NCBI GenBank assembly: GCA_934717895.1 | Contig: CAKUZO010000069.1 | Span: forward strand, 1 to 9,440 | Direction: 5' to 3' | Length of the DNA: 9,440 bases | From: an uncultured Candidatus Melainabacteria bacterium | GTDB taxonomy: Bacteria; Cyanobacteriota; Vampirovibrionia; Gastranaerophilales; Gastranaerophilaceae | Part shown: piece by piece, positions 1 through 6,871 of the stretch | How the letters are laid out: the number at the start of each line of letters is the position of its first letter | How positions within the stretch are numbered: the first letter of the stretch is position 1 | Program-made: the position numbers and the translations under genes | The notes under the pieces: generated by a model | What the model saw: only the letters and a program-made list of their open reading frames with translations | What the model was told of the DNA's origin: nothing | Databases searched by the model: none

Positions 1-770
1 GAAAAATTTTACCAATTTCCTAGATAACGCTTTTGACGATGCACGATTATTGTTTTTGACGAAGTCCGTTCTCCCCACTGGAACGGTTATTAAAGGTGGG
101 GCTTTTAGAAATTATTGGAAAAATTTTACCAATTTCCTAGATAACGCTTTTGACGATGCACGATTATTGTTCTGACGAAGTCCGCTCTCCCCACTGGAAC
201 GGTTATTAAAGGCGGCGCTTTTAGAAATTATTAGAATGATTTTACCAATTTTCTAGATAGCGCTTTTGACGATGCACGATTATTGTTTTTGACGAAGTCG
301 CCTCTCCCCTCTGGAACAGCTATTAGTGGTGGCGCTTTTAGAAATTATTAGAATGATTTTACCAATTTTCTAGATAGCGCTTTTAACGATGCACGATTAT
401 TGTTTTTGACGAAGTCGCCTTTCCCCACTGGAACGGTTATTAAAGGTAGCGCTTTTAGAAATTATTGGAAAAATTTTACCAATTTCCTAGATAACGCTTT
501 TGACGATGCACGATTATTGTTTTTGACGAAGTCCGTTCTCCCCACTGGAACGGTTATTAAAGGTGGGGCTTTTGTAGTTTATTAGAATTATTTTACCAAT
601 ATTCAAAGTAGCGCTTTTGACGATGCACGATTATTGTTTTTGACGAAGTCGCCTTCCCACCCTCTGGAACAGCTATTAGTGGTGGCGCTTTTAGAAATTA
701 TTAGAATGATTTTACCAATTTTCAAAAATGGCGCTTTTATAAATTTACGATTATTTGATTAACGAAAAAT
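1..770. repeat. 117-bp minisatellite array, six units plus a decayed seventh
   Basis: Units begin at about 1, 118, 234, 351, 468 and 585, with a degenerate one at 704. Periods are 117, 116, 117, 117, 117 and 119 bp. Each unit carries 'TTTGACGATGCACGATTATT' followed by a second TTTGACGAAGTC, then a C-rich stretch (CTCCCC), GGAACGGTTATT or GGAACAGCTATT, and a GCTTTTAGAAATTATT tail. Units fall into a CCCCACTGGAACGG type (1, 2, 4, 5) and a CCCTCTGGAACAGC type (3, 6). The period is 39 codons, so one reading frame recurs as FLTKS..P.GT.I.GGAF, but a stop TAG at several unit junctions and a 1-bp deletion in unit 2 close it. No gene is supported here. The array lies downstream of panB and runs off the left edge, so its full copy number is unknown. 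Confidence 0.93.
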
Positions 771-787
771 CTCATTATAGGCACATA

Positions 788-819
788 AAATTCAGGTGAG
801 GGGTACAAACTCTGAATTT
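788..819 (-). terminator. possible weak terminator hairpin after panB
   Basis: AAATTCAG (788-795) and CTGAATTT (812-819) form an 8-bp perfect inverted repeat with a 16-nt loop, about 20 bp past the panB stop. On the minus strand it is followed only by TTTTATG, so the T-tract is poor. It is the best stop signal seen for the pxpA-yvcK-panB operon, but the stem is AT-rich and the call is tentative. Confidence 0.35.
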
Positions 820-838
820 CTCGCATTTAGCCAATATA

Positions 839-1639
839 TTAAAACACCTCTTCATCAGAAGGAAAACGTCCTGATTTTACATCTTCATCAAACTGTTTTG
901 CGCAAGACAAAATCAGTTCCTTCATATCGCCATATTTGCGTGCAAATTTTGGTTTGAAATCAGAAAATTTCCCAAACACATCATCAGACACAAGCACCTG
1001 AGAATCACAATATTTTCCGGCACCACAAGAAATTGTCGGAACTTTCAAATTCTCAGTAATATATTTTGCAGCCTCTTGCGGAACCATTTCCAAAACGATT
1101 GAGAAAACCCCAGCTTTTTCAAGTTCTTTCGCCTGTTTCAAAATTTCTTCAGCAGCCTCTTGCGTTTTTCCCTGAATTTTATATCCGCCCAATGTGTTCA
1201 AAAATTGTGGCGTAAAGCCCAAATGTCCCATAACAGGAATCCCTGTTTCGACAAGTCTTTTTATAACACTCAAAATATAATCGCTATAACCTTCAATCTT
1301 AACACCATTTGCACCGCATCTAATCATTTCCCCACAATTTTTAACAGCAGATGCTACATCAGTGTGATAGCTTAAAAACGGCATGTCAGTGATTACCATA
1401 GCATGCGAAACTCCACGAGCAACGGCCTTCGTAAAAATAGACATTTCATCGACTCCGATACTGTGAGTCGTTTCATAGCCCAAGGCGACCATCGCCAAGC
1501 TGTCACCAATCAAAACGATATCAATTCCAGCCTCGTCAATATATTTTGCCGTAGAGTAATCATAAGCAGTAAGGACAGAAAACTTCTGCCCTTCATCTTT
1601 ATATTTTTGAATTGTATTTACAGTAATCTTTTTTACCAT
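839..1639 (-). CDS. panB: 3-methyl-2-oxobutanoate hydroxymethyltransferase (ketopantoate hydroxymethyltransferase)
   Basis: Cytoplasmic enzyme that transfers a hydroxymethyl group from 5,10-methylenetetrahydrofolate to 2-oxoisovalerate to make ketopantoate, the first committed step to pantothenate and CoA. The 266-residue product matches the family length (about 264). Visible motifs are SVLTAYDY (21-28), GDSLAMV (45-51), VITDMPF (82-88), VKIEG (113-117), LGFTPQ (140-145) and LEMVP (183-187). By family alignment Asp46, Asp85 and Glu116 are the Mg2+/substrate ligands and Glu184 is the catalytic base. All are present. I chose ATG at 1639 because it overlaps the yvcK stop as TAATG, a translational-coupling arrangement. 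An upstream in-frame TTG at 1651 would add MRSV but lies inside yvcK. It is the last gene of the operon. Residues around CGAG (205-208) differ slightly from the usual GIGAG, but nothing suggests loss of function. Confidence 0.97.
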   Translation of the reverse strand: MVKKITVNTIQKYKDEGQKFSVLTAYDYSTAKYIDEAGIDIVLIGDSLAMVALGYETTHSIGVDEMSIFTKAVARGVSHAMVITDMPFLSYHTDVASAVKNCGEMIRCGANGVKIEGYSDYILSVIKRLVETGIPVMGHLGFTPQFLNTLGGYKIQGKTQEAAEEILKQAKELEKAGVFSIVLEMVPQEAAKYITENLKVPTISCGAGKYCDSQVLVSDDVFGKFSDFKPKFARKYGDMKELILSCAKQFDEDVKSGRFPSDEEVF

Positions 1640-2994
1640 TACACTGCGCAACCTTGTTTTTCTTGTGTTTGATCAATCGAATTTTTTACACGCTGACCTT
1701 TTTGTTCTTTTCTGAACCAATAATAAATAGCTCTTGCAACTCTATTAGAGCTGTGGCGAACAAGTCCTTCTTTGCTATCTTCAATCAACTTTCTGGAAAC
1801 GAGTCTGACACCCATTTTCCTCAAATTGTCTAAATCTAGCTTAACAGGATAAGATCCGGACAATTGGTACTTTTTAGCCAAGTTAGAAGGCATAAAATCA
1901 TTCACCAAAACAGCATCAATAATTTTCTTACTACCGGCATGCTTAATCAAAGCATTTACATGGTCTGTAACACTGTAACCGTCTGTTTCCCCAGGTTGCG
2001 TCATAATGTTACAAACATATATTTTTTTAGCCTTTGAAATAGCAATTTCATGAGCGATTTCTTTAATCAAAAGGTTTGGAGTAACACTTGTATACAAGCT
2101 TCCAGGGCCTAAAATAATCAATTCCGCATCACGAATTGCTTCAATAACATCAGGCAAAGGTTTGCAAACCAGAGGATCTGTAAACAATCTCTTAATCTTA
2201 CCATGAGCTTCCGGAATATTTGATTCACCGTGAATAATACGTCCATCTTCCATTTCAGCAACAAGTTTCATATCATCAAGAGTTGACGGCAAAACACGCC
2301 CTCTGATTGACAAAACGTTAGAAGATTCTTTAACGGCACGAACCATATCACCGGTAATAGAACAAAGCGCAGTCAAGAACAAGTTTCCAAAACTGTGTCC
2401 TTCCAAGCCTTCACCGGTCTTAAATCTATATTGGAACAACTTTGTAACCAAATCTTCATCATCAGCTAAAGCTGCAATACAGTTTCGAATATCACCAGGA
2501 GGCAAAACCCCCATTTCTTCACGCAATCTACCTGAACTTCCGCCATCATCACCGACAGTAACAACAGCAGTAACATTATTTGTAATATTTTTAATCCCGC
2601 GAAGCAACATAGAAAGTCCTGTTCCACCACCAACTGCAACAATTTTAGGACCTCTATTCAACTTTCTTCTTCTATATAAAGTTTCTAACAAAGCATGGTT
2701 TGAACCACCATCAATCATTGACAAATTAGTCTTCTGCCACCCCTTAAAGAACACGCCTGCACCAAACATTACAACCGCAAACGCAAGCCATTCTGTCGAA
2801 AGGTTTTGTGCAACTTTACGGATAAATTCCATCGTATAAAAAACCGGTTTAATGTCGAACAAAATCAACACGCCCAAAGTCATCAAAACAGCACCTAAAA
2901 ATATAAGTGCAAACCATCTTTTCACCTGCAATCCAGGCATAAGCCACATCACATCTTCCGGCAATTTAACATTTTTTCTAAAATTCTTTATCAC
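1639..2994 (-). CDS. yvcK: YvcK/CofD-like protein with N-terminal membrane anchor (gluconeogenesis factor type)
   Basis: YvcK-family proteins (B. subtilis YvcK/GlmR) bind UDP-sugars and are needed for normal envelope synthesis under gluconeogenic conditions. They share the CofD fold. Here the fold spans about residues 116-430, with VAVGGGTGLS (119-128), DDGGSSGRLR (149-158), PPGDIRNC (165-172), GHSFGN (199-204), GPGSLYTS (296-303) and MTQPGETDGY (331-340). The first ~115 residues are extra compared with the ~317-residue Bacillus protein. They contain two hydrophobic segments (about 27-46 and 69-84), so the catalytic domain should be held at the cytoplasmic membrane face. The pre-helix motif MPGLQVKRW (19-27) resembles the SPGL.VKRW of cyanobacterial YvcK proteins. 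The start is GTG with AGAAGG about 6 nt upstream. It lies 13 bp after pxpA and overlaps panB by 1 bp, so the three are co-transcribed. The exact biochemical role in this organism is inferred. Confidence 0.95.
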   Translation of the reverse strand: MIKNFRKNVKLPEDVMWLMPGLQVKRWFALIFLGAVLMTLGVLILFDIKPVFYTMEFIRKVAQNLSTEWLAFAVVMFGAGVFFKGWQKTNLSMIDGGSNHALLETLYRRRKLNRGPKIVAVGGGTGLSMLLRGIKNITNNVTAVVTVGDDGGSSGRLREEMGVLPPGDIRNCIAALADDEDLVTKLFQYRFKTGEGLEGHSFGNLFLTALCSITGDMVRAVKESSNVLSIRGRVLPSTLDDMKLVAEMEDGRIIHGESNIPEAHGKIKRLFTDPLVCKPLPDVIEAIRDAELIILGPGSLYTSVTPNLLIKEIAHEIAISKAKKIYVCNIMTQPGETDGYSVTDHVNALIKHAGSKKIIDAVLVNDFMPSNLAKKYQLSGSYPVKLDLDNLRKMGVRLVSRKLIEDSKEGLVRHSSNRVARAIYYWFRKEQKGQRVKNSIDQTQEKQGCAV

Positions 2995-3007
2995 AATTTA
3001 CCTTCTT

Positions 3008-3802
3008 CTATTCTACCCAACCTGACAAACATGCGTTTTTGTAATTTACAGGAACCGGAGTTATTACTCTGTGAGCCTGTTTTATCAAATCATACGAATT
3101 TGACAATCTGTTTGTAAAGTGTATTGTATCAGCTTTCACAACGGTTTTTCCGCCCTCAATATTTGAAACCTGAGATGTTGCCAAAAGTTGTTTCAAGCGC
3201 TGAATTTCAACATCAGTATTTTCATTATCTCGAGCAACTGAATTTACAGTTCCGTCAACATTATACATCTTTTCCAAGCAAATTTCATGTGCAACCGGAA
3301 TATTAATCAATTCGCCGGTTTTTTCAGTAATTTCACCTGTTGCTCCGTAATAAACAAGCCACTCTGAACATTTTTTAATAGCTTTTGCAACAGAACAAGC
3401 AAATGCAAAATCTTCTGCACATCGTTTGTACATCGCACCATGCGGTCTTACATGCTCAATTTCCAAATGCATTGATTTTGCAAAAGACATCAAAGCCCCA
3501 ACTTGATAAACAACAAGAGCTTCAATTTCGTCTTCATCTAAATCCATATCTCGGTACCCAAACCCTTGAATATCATCAAATCCGATGTGAGCACCGACTA
3601 CAACATTTTTTTCCTTAGCTTTTAATAAAGCGTTGCGAATAGTCAACGGATCTCCGGCATGAAATCCACATGAAATATTAACAGAACTCGCGTAATCCAA
3701 CAAATCAAATTCTGCATTATTCTTGTAAATTCCGAAACTTTGAGCTAAATCGATATTAAAATCAATATTTTTTATCTGTTTTCTTTCCATAGTATCTTGC
3801 AT
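3008..3802 (-). CDS. pxpA: 5-oxoprolinase subunit A, LamB/YcsF family
   Basis: PxpA acts with PxpB and PxpC in ATP-dependent opening of 5-oxoproline (pyroglutamate) to glutamate, a metabolite-repair reaction. The 264-residue product is near the family length. Family motifs seen are NISCGFHAGDP (42-52), VGAHIGFDDIQGFGYRDM (69-86), QVGAL (100-104), VRPHGAMY (118-125), YNVDGT (180-185) and VKADTIHF (222-229). The usual N-terminal DLNCDLGE reads DFNIDLAQ (14-21), so the family Gly and Glu are Ala and Gln. ATG at 3802 is preferred because AGGA sits 8 nt upstream. An ATG two codons earlier (3808) is only 2 nt from that AGGA. A longer in-frame start at 3856 coincides with the promoter and is unlikely. 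No pxpB or pxpC is visible in the window. First gene of the pxpA-yvcK-panB operon, with a predicted ~20-nt leader. Confidence 0.88.
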   Translation of the reverse strand: MQDTMERKQIKNIDFNIDLAQSFGIYKNNAEFDLLDYASSVNISCGFHAGDPLTIRNALLKAKEKNVVVGAHIGFDDIQGFGYRDMDLDEDEIEALVVYQVGALMSFAKSMHLEIEHVRPHGAMYKRCAEDFAFACSVAKAIKKCSEWLVYYGATGEITEKTGELINIPVAHEICLEKMYNVDGTVNSVARDNENTDVEIQRLKQLLATSQVSNIEGGKTVVKADTIHFTNRLSNSYDLIKQAHRVITPVPVNYKNACLSGWVE

Positions 3803-3827
3803 AATCATCTTCCTATATAATAAACCA

Positions 3828-3856
3828 ATTATAACCGATAAAAAATTAATTACCAA
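3828..3856 (-). promoter_or_regulatory. sigma70-type promoter for pxpA-yvcK-panB
   Basis: Read on the minus strand: TTGGTA (3856-3851), a 17-bp spacer, then TATAAT (3833-3828). The -10 is a perfect consensus, the -35 matches 4 of 6, and the spacing is ideal. Transcription should begin near 3821, about 20 nt before the preferred pxpA ATG at 3802. This argues against the longer pxpA start at 3856. Confidence 0.72.
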
Positions 3857-3952
3857 TATCTTTACATAATATTAATCAGGAATTTTTAAAAATTACAAAT
3901 TAATGTATAAACAAACAAATTTAAGGACAAAAGCCAATAAAATTTGACAAAT

Positions 3953-4843
3953 TTATACGTTCTTTTTTACCACTGATTGCAAGAATACAGATGAGAAAAT
4001 TAATACCATGCCGATATAAAATGACAATGTAAAATCTTGAGCTTCACCCAAAAATAAAACCGCCAAAATAATCCCATATACCGGTTCCAAGTTTCCGGCA
4101 AGACTCACTGTAAAAGCAGAAAGAGTTTTCAAAACCGCAATATGTAACAAATACAATATAACCGTACAGAAAAATGCCAATAAAATCAGCCATAGCCAAT
4201 CAAGCCCAATCGGCAAAATTTGTGTTGTATGTGAAATCGGGATATAAATCGGCAAAAACAATCCCATAAACAATGCGCCGCCAAAAAGTTCATAAAACAG
4301 CATAGAACGAGATGATTTGCCTTGCAAAATAGTTTTATTAAACAACGTATAAAGAGCAAACAAAGCTGCTGAAATCACACCTAAAACAATTCCAAACCGA
4401 TAACTTGTATCAAAATTAAAAATCAACCCAATTCCTAAAACAGCAATCAAGCTATAAAAGAGTTCTAAAAAAGAAAATTTAGTCTTTAAAACCAACGGTT
4501 CCATAATAACAGTAAAAAAGCCAACCAACGAATAGCAAACAACACCAATAGATAATGTTGCATATTTCATGCTTCCAAAAAAGAATATCAAATGAATTGC
4601 TAAAAGAGCTCCTAAACCTGTAATTTTAAGTGCATCTTTAACATTTTCCGCAGGTTTCTTTTTCATTATCAAAAGCATTACAGAAAAAATAACAAATGCA
4701 AAAAGCATTCTATACCAAACAATCATAACCTCATTTAACGAAGTCAGTTTTGCCAAAAGTCCGGTAAACCCCGCAAGTAAAACAGAAATATGTAGTTTTA
4801 AATATTCCAATTTATTATTTTGCATACCTAAATTTTGCGTCAT
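3953..4843 (-). CDS. EamA/DMT-superfamily transporter
   Basis: Predicted integral membrane protein of 296 residues in the drug/metabolite transporter superfamily, organised as two EamA repeats of five helices each. Hydrophobic segments fall near 14-32, 38-60, 74-90, 94-114, 125-143, 150-169, 182-200, 213-235, 240-264 and 273-291. The second repeat contains NLEPVYGIILAVLFLGE (251-267), the hallmark helix-9 motif of EamA proteins, and the first has the matching MEPLVLKTKFSFLE (114-127). The C-terminus VVKKNV is positively charged, consistent with a cytoplasmic end. Substrates of this family range from amino acids to nucleosides and drugs, and none can be assigned here. The start at ATG 4843 lacks a clear Shine-Dalgarno. 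An ATG at 4825 is an alternative, giving 290 residues. About 150 bp separates it from pxpA, so it is probably its own transcription unit. Confidence 0.9.
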   Translation of the reverse strand: MTQNLGMQNNKLEYLKLHISVLLAGFTGLLAKLTSLNEVMIVWYRMLFAFVIFSVMLLIMKKKPAENVKDALKITGLGALLAIHLIFFFGSMKYATLSIGVVCYSLVGFFTVIMEPLVLKTKFSFLELFYSLIAVLGIGLIFNFDTSYRFGIVLGVISAALFALYTLFNKTILQGKSSRSMLFYELFGGALFMGLFLPIYIPISHTTQILPIGLDWLWLILLAFFCTVILYLLHIAVLKTLSAFTVSLAGNLEPVYGIILAVLFLGEAQDFTLSFYIGMVLIFSSVFLQSVVKKNV

Positions 4844-4860
4844 TTTTCAGAGCATGTCAA
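4832..4860 (-). promoter_or_regulatory. possible promoter upstream of the transporter gene
   Basis: On the minus strand a perfect TTGACA (4860-4855) is followed after 17 bp by CAAAAT (4837-4832), a 4-of-6 match to the -10. If used, transcription would begin near 4825, exactly at the second possible ATG of the transporter, implying a leaderless message and excluding ATG 4843. The weak -10 leaves this uncertain. Confidence 0.3.
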
Positions 4861-4870
4861 ATAAATTTAA

Positions 4871-5163
4871 AAACCGCAATATATTTATTTTTGGGAATGC
4901 AAGTATTTAATAATTAATACTAAAACATTTACAGCTTGGAATTTAAAGCAAAAAGAACCGGCATTTACATATGAATTTAATTATGAAACGAATAAAACTA
5001 TTCTAACATATAATGATCAAGGAAAGAAAAGTACAATTGAATATCCTGAAATTGTATTTAGAGATATTTTAGGACAAAAAATATATGCTGTACTAGACAA
5101 CCAATACCTGCAAATAAAGTATTAAAAAATTTAGGTGCAGATTTAAAAGAAGCACGTATATAG
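4871..5163 (+). pseudogene. start-less, frameshifted remnant of an unknown gene
   Basis: A plus-strand frame is open from 4871 to a stop TAA at 5123-5125 (84 codons) but has no ATG, GTG or TTG. Its protein-like part includes AWNLKQKEPAFTYEFNYE and VFRDILGQKIYAVLD. Just after that segment (about 5095-5101) the adjacent frame takes over as PIPANKVLKNLGADLKEARI and ends at TAG 5161-5163. The change of frame, the absent start and an 84-codon open stretch in AT-rich DNA point to a 5'-truncated, frameshifted gene, not chance. I do not recognise the family. It is the only apparent plus-strand coding remnant in the window and converges on the protease gene, 38 bp away, so it is probably debris from an insertion or rearrangement between the transporter and protease genes. 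Confidence 0.6.
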
Positions 5164-5201
5164 CATTGTACCTGCACTAGCCTATTTTAGTTAATTCACT
5201 A

Positions 5202-6491
5202 TTATAATATCCCTTGCATCATATCATTGAGTGCCAATTTCGCAGTACGAATTGGGGTTGCAAAAGATGTTCCTTCAATTCGCATATTTTGTGGGAAAAA
5301 CAGCTCTGCTATATCGTCATAATTTTCACCACCATTTTTGAAAGATAATTTTTTCATATATTTCCATAATTCTGGTTTTTCATCACATTTCTTAAGAATA
5401 TCTCTTAATTTCATACCAATAAAAGGATTTTTTTCGCTAAAAACAATATCAGTGCCAGGTTGCCCAGTAATATTGATACCATAAGTATTCTTTGTTGCTA
5501 TGAATTCTCCTTTTTCATAATGTTGACAAAAACTTGAATTTCTGGAAGAAGAAAAATCAGAAATACGTCCTTGATTATTTAAAGAACCAACCCCTTCTGA
5601 CGTTTTTGAATTTATAAGGTACCTATTAGTAGTTTTACTATGAAATATGCCACCATCACTATTACCACTTGCAAATAAAATTCTACTTCCTTGGGTAGAA
5701 TGTAATTTATCGACTTCGGCACCTATTTCCTTAAAGATAGGTTCACATGCTTCTTTTAGATTACTTGTTTCAGAGCCTAAAGAACAATTAATATAATCAT
5801 ACCTTTTACCTTGTTGTAAATTTTTCATATGATTAATTAATTTGTTGTTATCTATACATGATGAACCATTTTGAATCCCTGCTTCAAATATTGTGTATTT
5901 GGCAAAAGGGTTACTTCTTTTGGCAAATATTTCAACTGCTTTGGCATGGGATAATTCATTGAGTTCAATTGGTAAATTTGCTGCATCAACACCATATGGC
6001 AACTCAAAAGCACTTCCATAACTATTATCAATAATTGCAATTTCTTTTGGTTTTATTGTTGCTTCTTTTAAAAATTTACCATCTTGATCAAGTATTCGAA
6101 TGAGTACATTTCCATCTTTGGTAGTATCCTGTTTTAATAAGTTATAAACTTTATTATCTTTTGGATTAGTCCATTGAACTCGCGAGTAACTATCTTCAAT
6201 TGTTTCAGATGTTAAGCGCTTTAGATCTTCAGCACTTGCTTTTGGATATAATCTTTGCACTGATGTTTTTATTTGATTTGTAGCTATTTGGTTCATTTTA
6301 CGAGCTTGATTCATTTCGACTGTGCAAAACCTCGGTAATGCAATAGTTTTTCCATTAGGTGAATAAGTCAATGTTGGATTTATTCCATGAAAAATTGATG
6401 GTTCTCTTAATAACAGAGACTTTCTATTACCTGTTTCTAAGAATTTTATCATATTTTTGGCAACCCTAATACTATAATCAACTTTTGACAT
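5202..6491 (-). CDS. divergent S8 (subtilisin-like) serine protease, no signal peptide
   Basis: The 429-residue protein has the subtilase triad in the expected order. Asp155 lies in KEIAIIDNSYG (149-159), His182 in ELSHAKAVEIF (179-189) and Ser409 in EGTSFATP (406-413). The oxyanion Asn277 is in LFASGNSDGG (272-281). Other subtilase landmarks are YINCSLGS (233-240), VGSLNNQGRISDFSS (301-315) and an APGV-like ITGQPGTDI (341-349). The His motif lacks the usual HGTH, and the Asn277-Ser409 interval is roughly twice that of subtilisin, implying an insertion around 350-400. Residues 1-148 form an N-terminal region with no family I recognise; 115-145 resembles a small beta domain. No hydrophobic signal peptide precedes it, so it may act in the cytoplasm or need another export route. 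ATG 6491 has AAGGGG about 7 nt upstream. It probably stands alone: the left neighbour is a pseudogene and 380 bp lie upstream. Confidence 0.85.
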   Translation of the reverse strand: MSKVDYSIRVAKNMIKFLETGNRKSLLLREPSIFHGINPTLTYSPNGKTIALPRFCTVEMNQARKMNQIATNQIKTSVQRLYPKASAEDLKRLTSETIEDSYSRVQWTNPKDNKVYNLLKQDTTKDGNVLIRILDQDGKFLKEATIKPKEIAIIDNSYGSAFELPYGVDAANLPIELNELSHAKAVEIFAKRSNPFAKYTIFEAGIQNGSSCIDNNKLINHMKNLQQGKRYDYINCSLGSETSNLKEACEPIFKEIGAEVDKLHSTQGSRILFASGNSDGGIFHSKTTNRYLINSKTSEGVGSLNNQGRISDFSSSRNSSFCQHYEKGEFIATKNTYGINITGQPGTDIVFSEKNPFIGMKLRDILKKCDEKPELWKYMKKLSFKNGGENYDDIAELFFPQNMRIEGTSFATPIRTAKLALNDMMQGIL

Positions 6492-6658
6492 ACAAATCCC
6501 CTTTAATCCCCTATATTGATATAAAGTATTTTAAATTTGAAAAATTGCTTTGATATTAAAAAATATTAATTAGGCGAGGTAAATAGAATTTATTCAAATT
6601 CTTTCAATAATGGAAACAGAATTTTTTATCATGTAATATTTAAAAATGGACTTTGCCG

Positions 6659-6810
6659 AAATAATCTTTTTAACCGTTCAACCTAAAAATATTTTATTTG
6701 AATGTTTTGGGGTACGGATAGATTGATTATTTCCTACCCCTCGAATCTAGATATATTGCCAACTTTCCCAAATAATACTTCTATCCGTTCAAGCCAAACT
6801 GGTTGTAAAA
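6659..6810 (+). repeat. long direct repeat, left copy
   Basis: Matches 9149-9300 at a constant offset of 2490 bp. A hand count over 6671-6790 against 9161-9280 gives about 106 of 120 identical bases, with exact blocks of 18-23 bp. Inside the copy a ~24-bp motif ending in CCGTTCAA occurs at 6659-6683 and 6771-6795. An inverted version, ACGGATAGATTGATTATT, lies at 6714-6731 and pairs with AATAATACTTCTATCCGT (6771-6788) at 14 of 18 positions. There is no open frame and no transposase, so it is a non-coding element. Confidence 0.85.
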
Positions 6811-6811
6811 G

Positions 6812-6853
6812 AACACATGAAATGATTATTTGTAACACATGGTTTGATTATTT
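6812..6853 (+). repeat. two 20-bp tandem copies, 22-bp period
   Basis: AACACATGAAATGATTATTT (6812-6831) is repeated as AACACATGGTTTGATTATTT (6834-6853) with three mismatches. It sits at the right end of the left long repeat and is not present in the right copy at 9300. Confidence 0.7.
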
Positions 6854-6871
6854 CGAGTAATGTTAATAATA

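Larger units (their letters stand above)
6492..6871. other. gene-free region with repeats between protease and small ORF
   Basis: No coding region is supported in these 380 bp. They contain the upstream sequence of the protease gene (6492-~6650, AT-rich, without a clear promoter by eye), the left copy of the ~140-bp repeat (6659-6810) and a short 22-bp tandem duplication (6812-6853). Short open frames of about 35 codons occur near 6590-6690 but lack a start and convincing composition. Confidence 0.7.

Noticed and set aside
400..585. 61-residue open frame from TTG across two repeat units
   Set aside because: It exists only because the 117-bp period is a multiple of three. It has no Shine-Dalgarno, and the same frame is closed by TAG or a frameshift in other units.
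1..770. CRISPR array
   Set aside because: Units are contiguous 117-bp tandem copies without unique spacers or short palindromic repeats, and no cas gene is nearby.
1160..1672. Plus-strand open frames of 71 and 89 codons over panB
   Set aside because: They are antisense shadows of a strongly conserved gene, with no homology-like content or ribosome-binding site.
3124..3618. Plus-strand open frames of 60 and 77 codons over pxpA
   Set aside because: They are antisense to conserved PxpA motifs and have Gln/His-rich shadow composition.
3946..3975. Plus-strand TTGACA as a promoter
   Set aside because: No suitable -10 follows at 16-18 bp and no plus-strand gene lies downstream.
5852..6040. 62-codon minus-strand frame inside the protease gene
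   Set aside because: It is an alternate frame of the protease, which carries the recognisable catalytic motifs.
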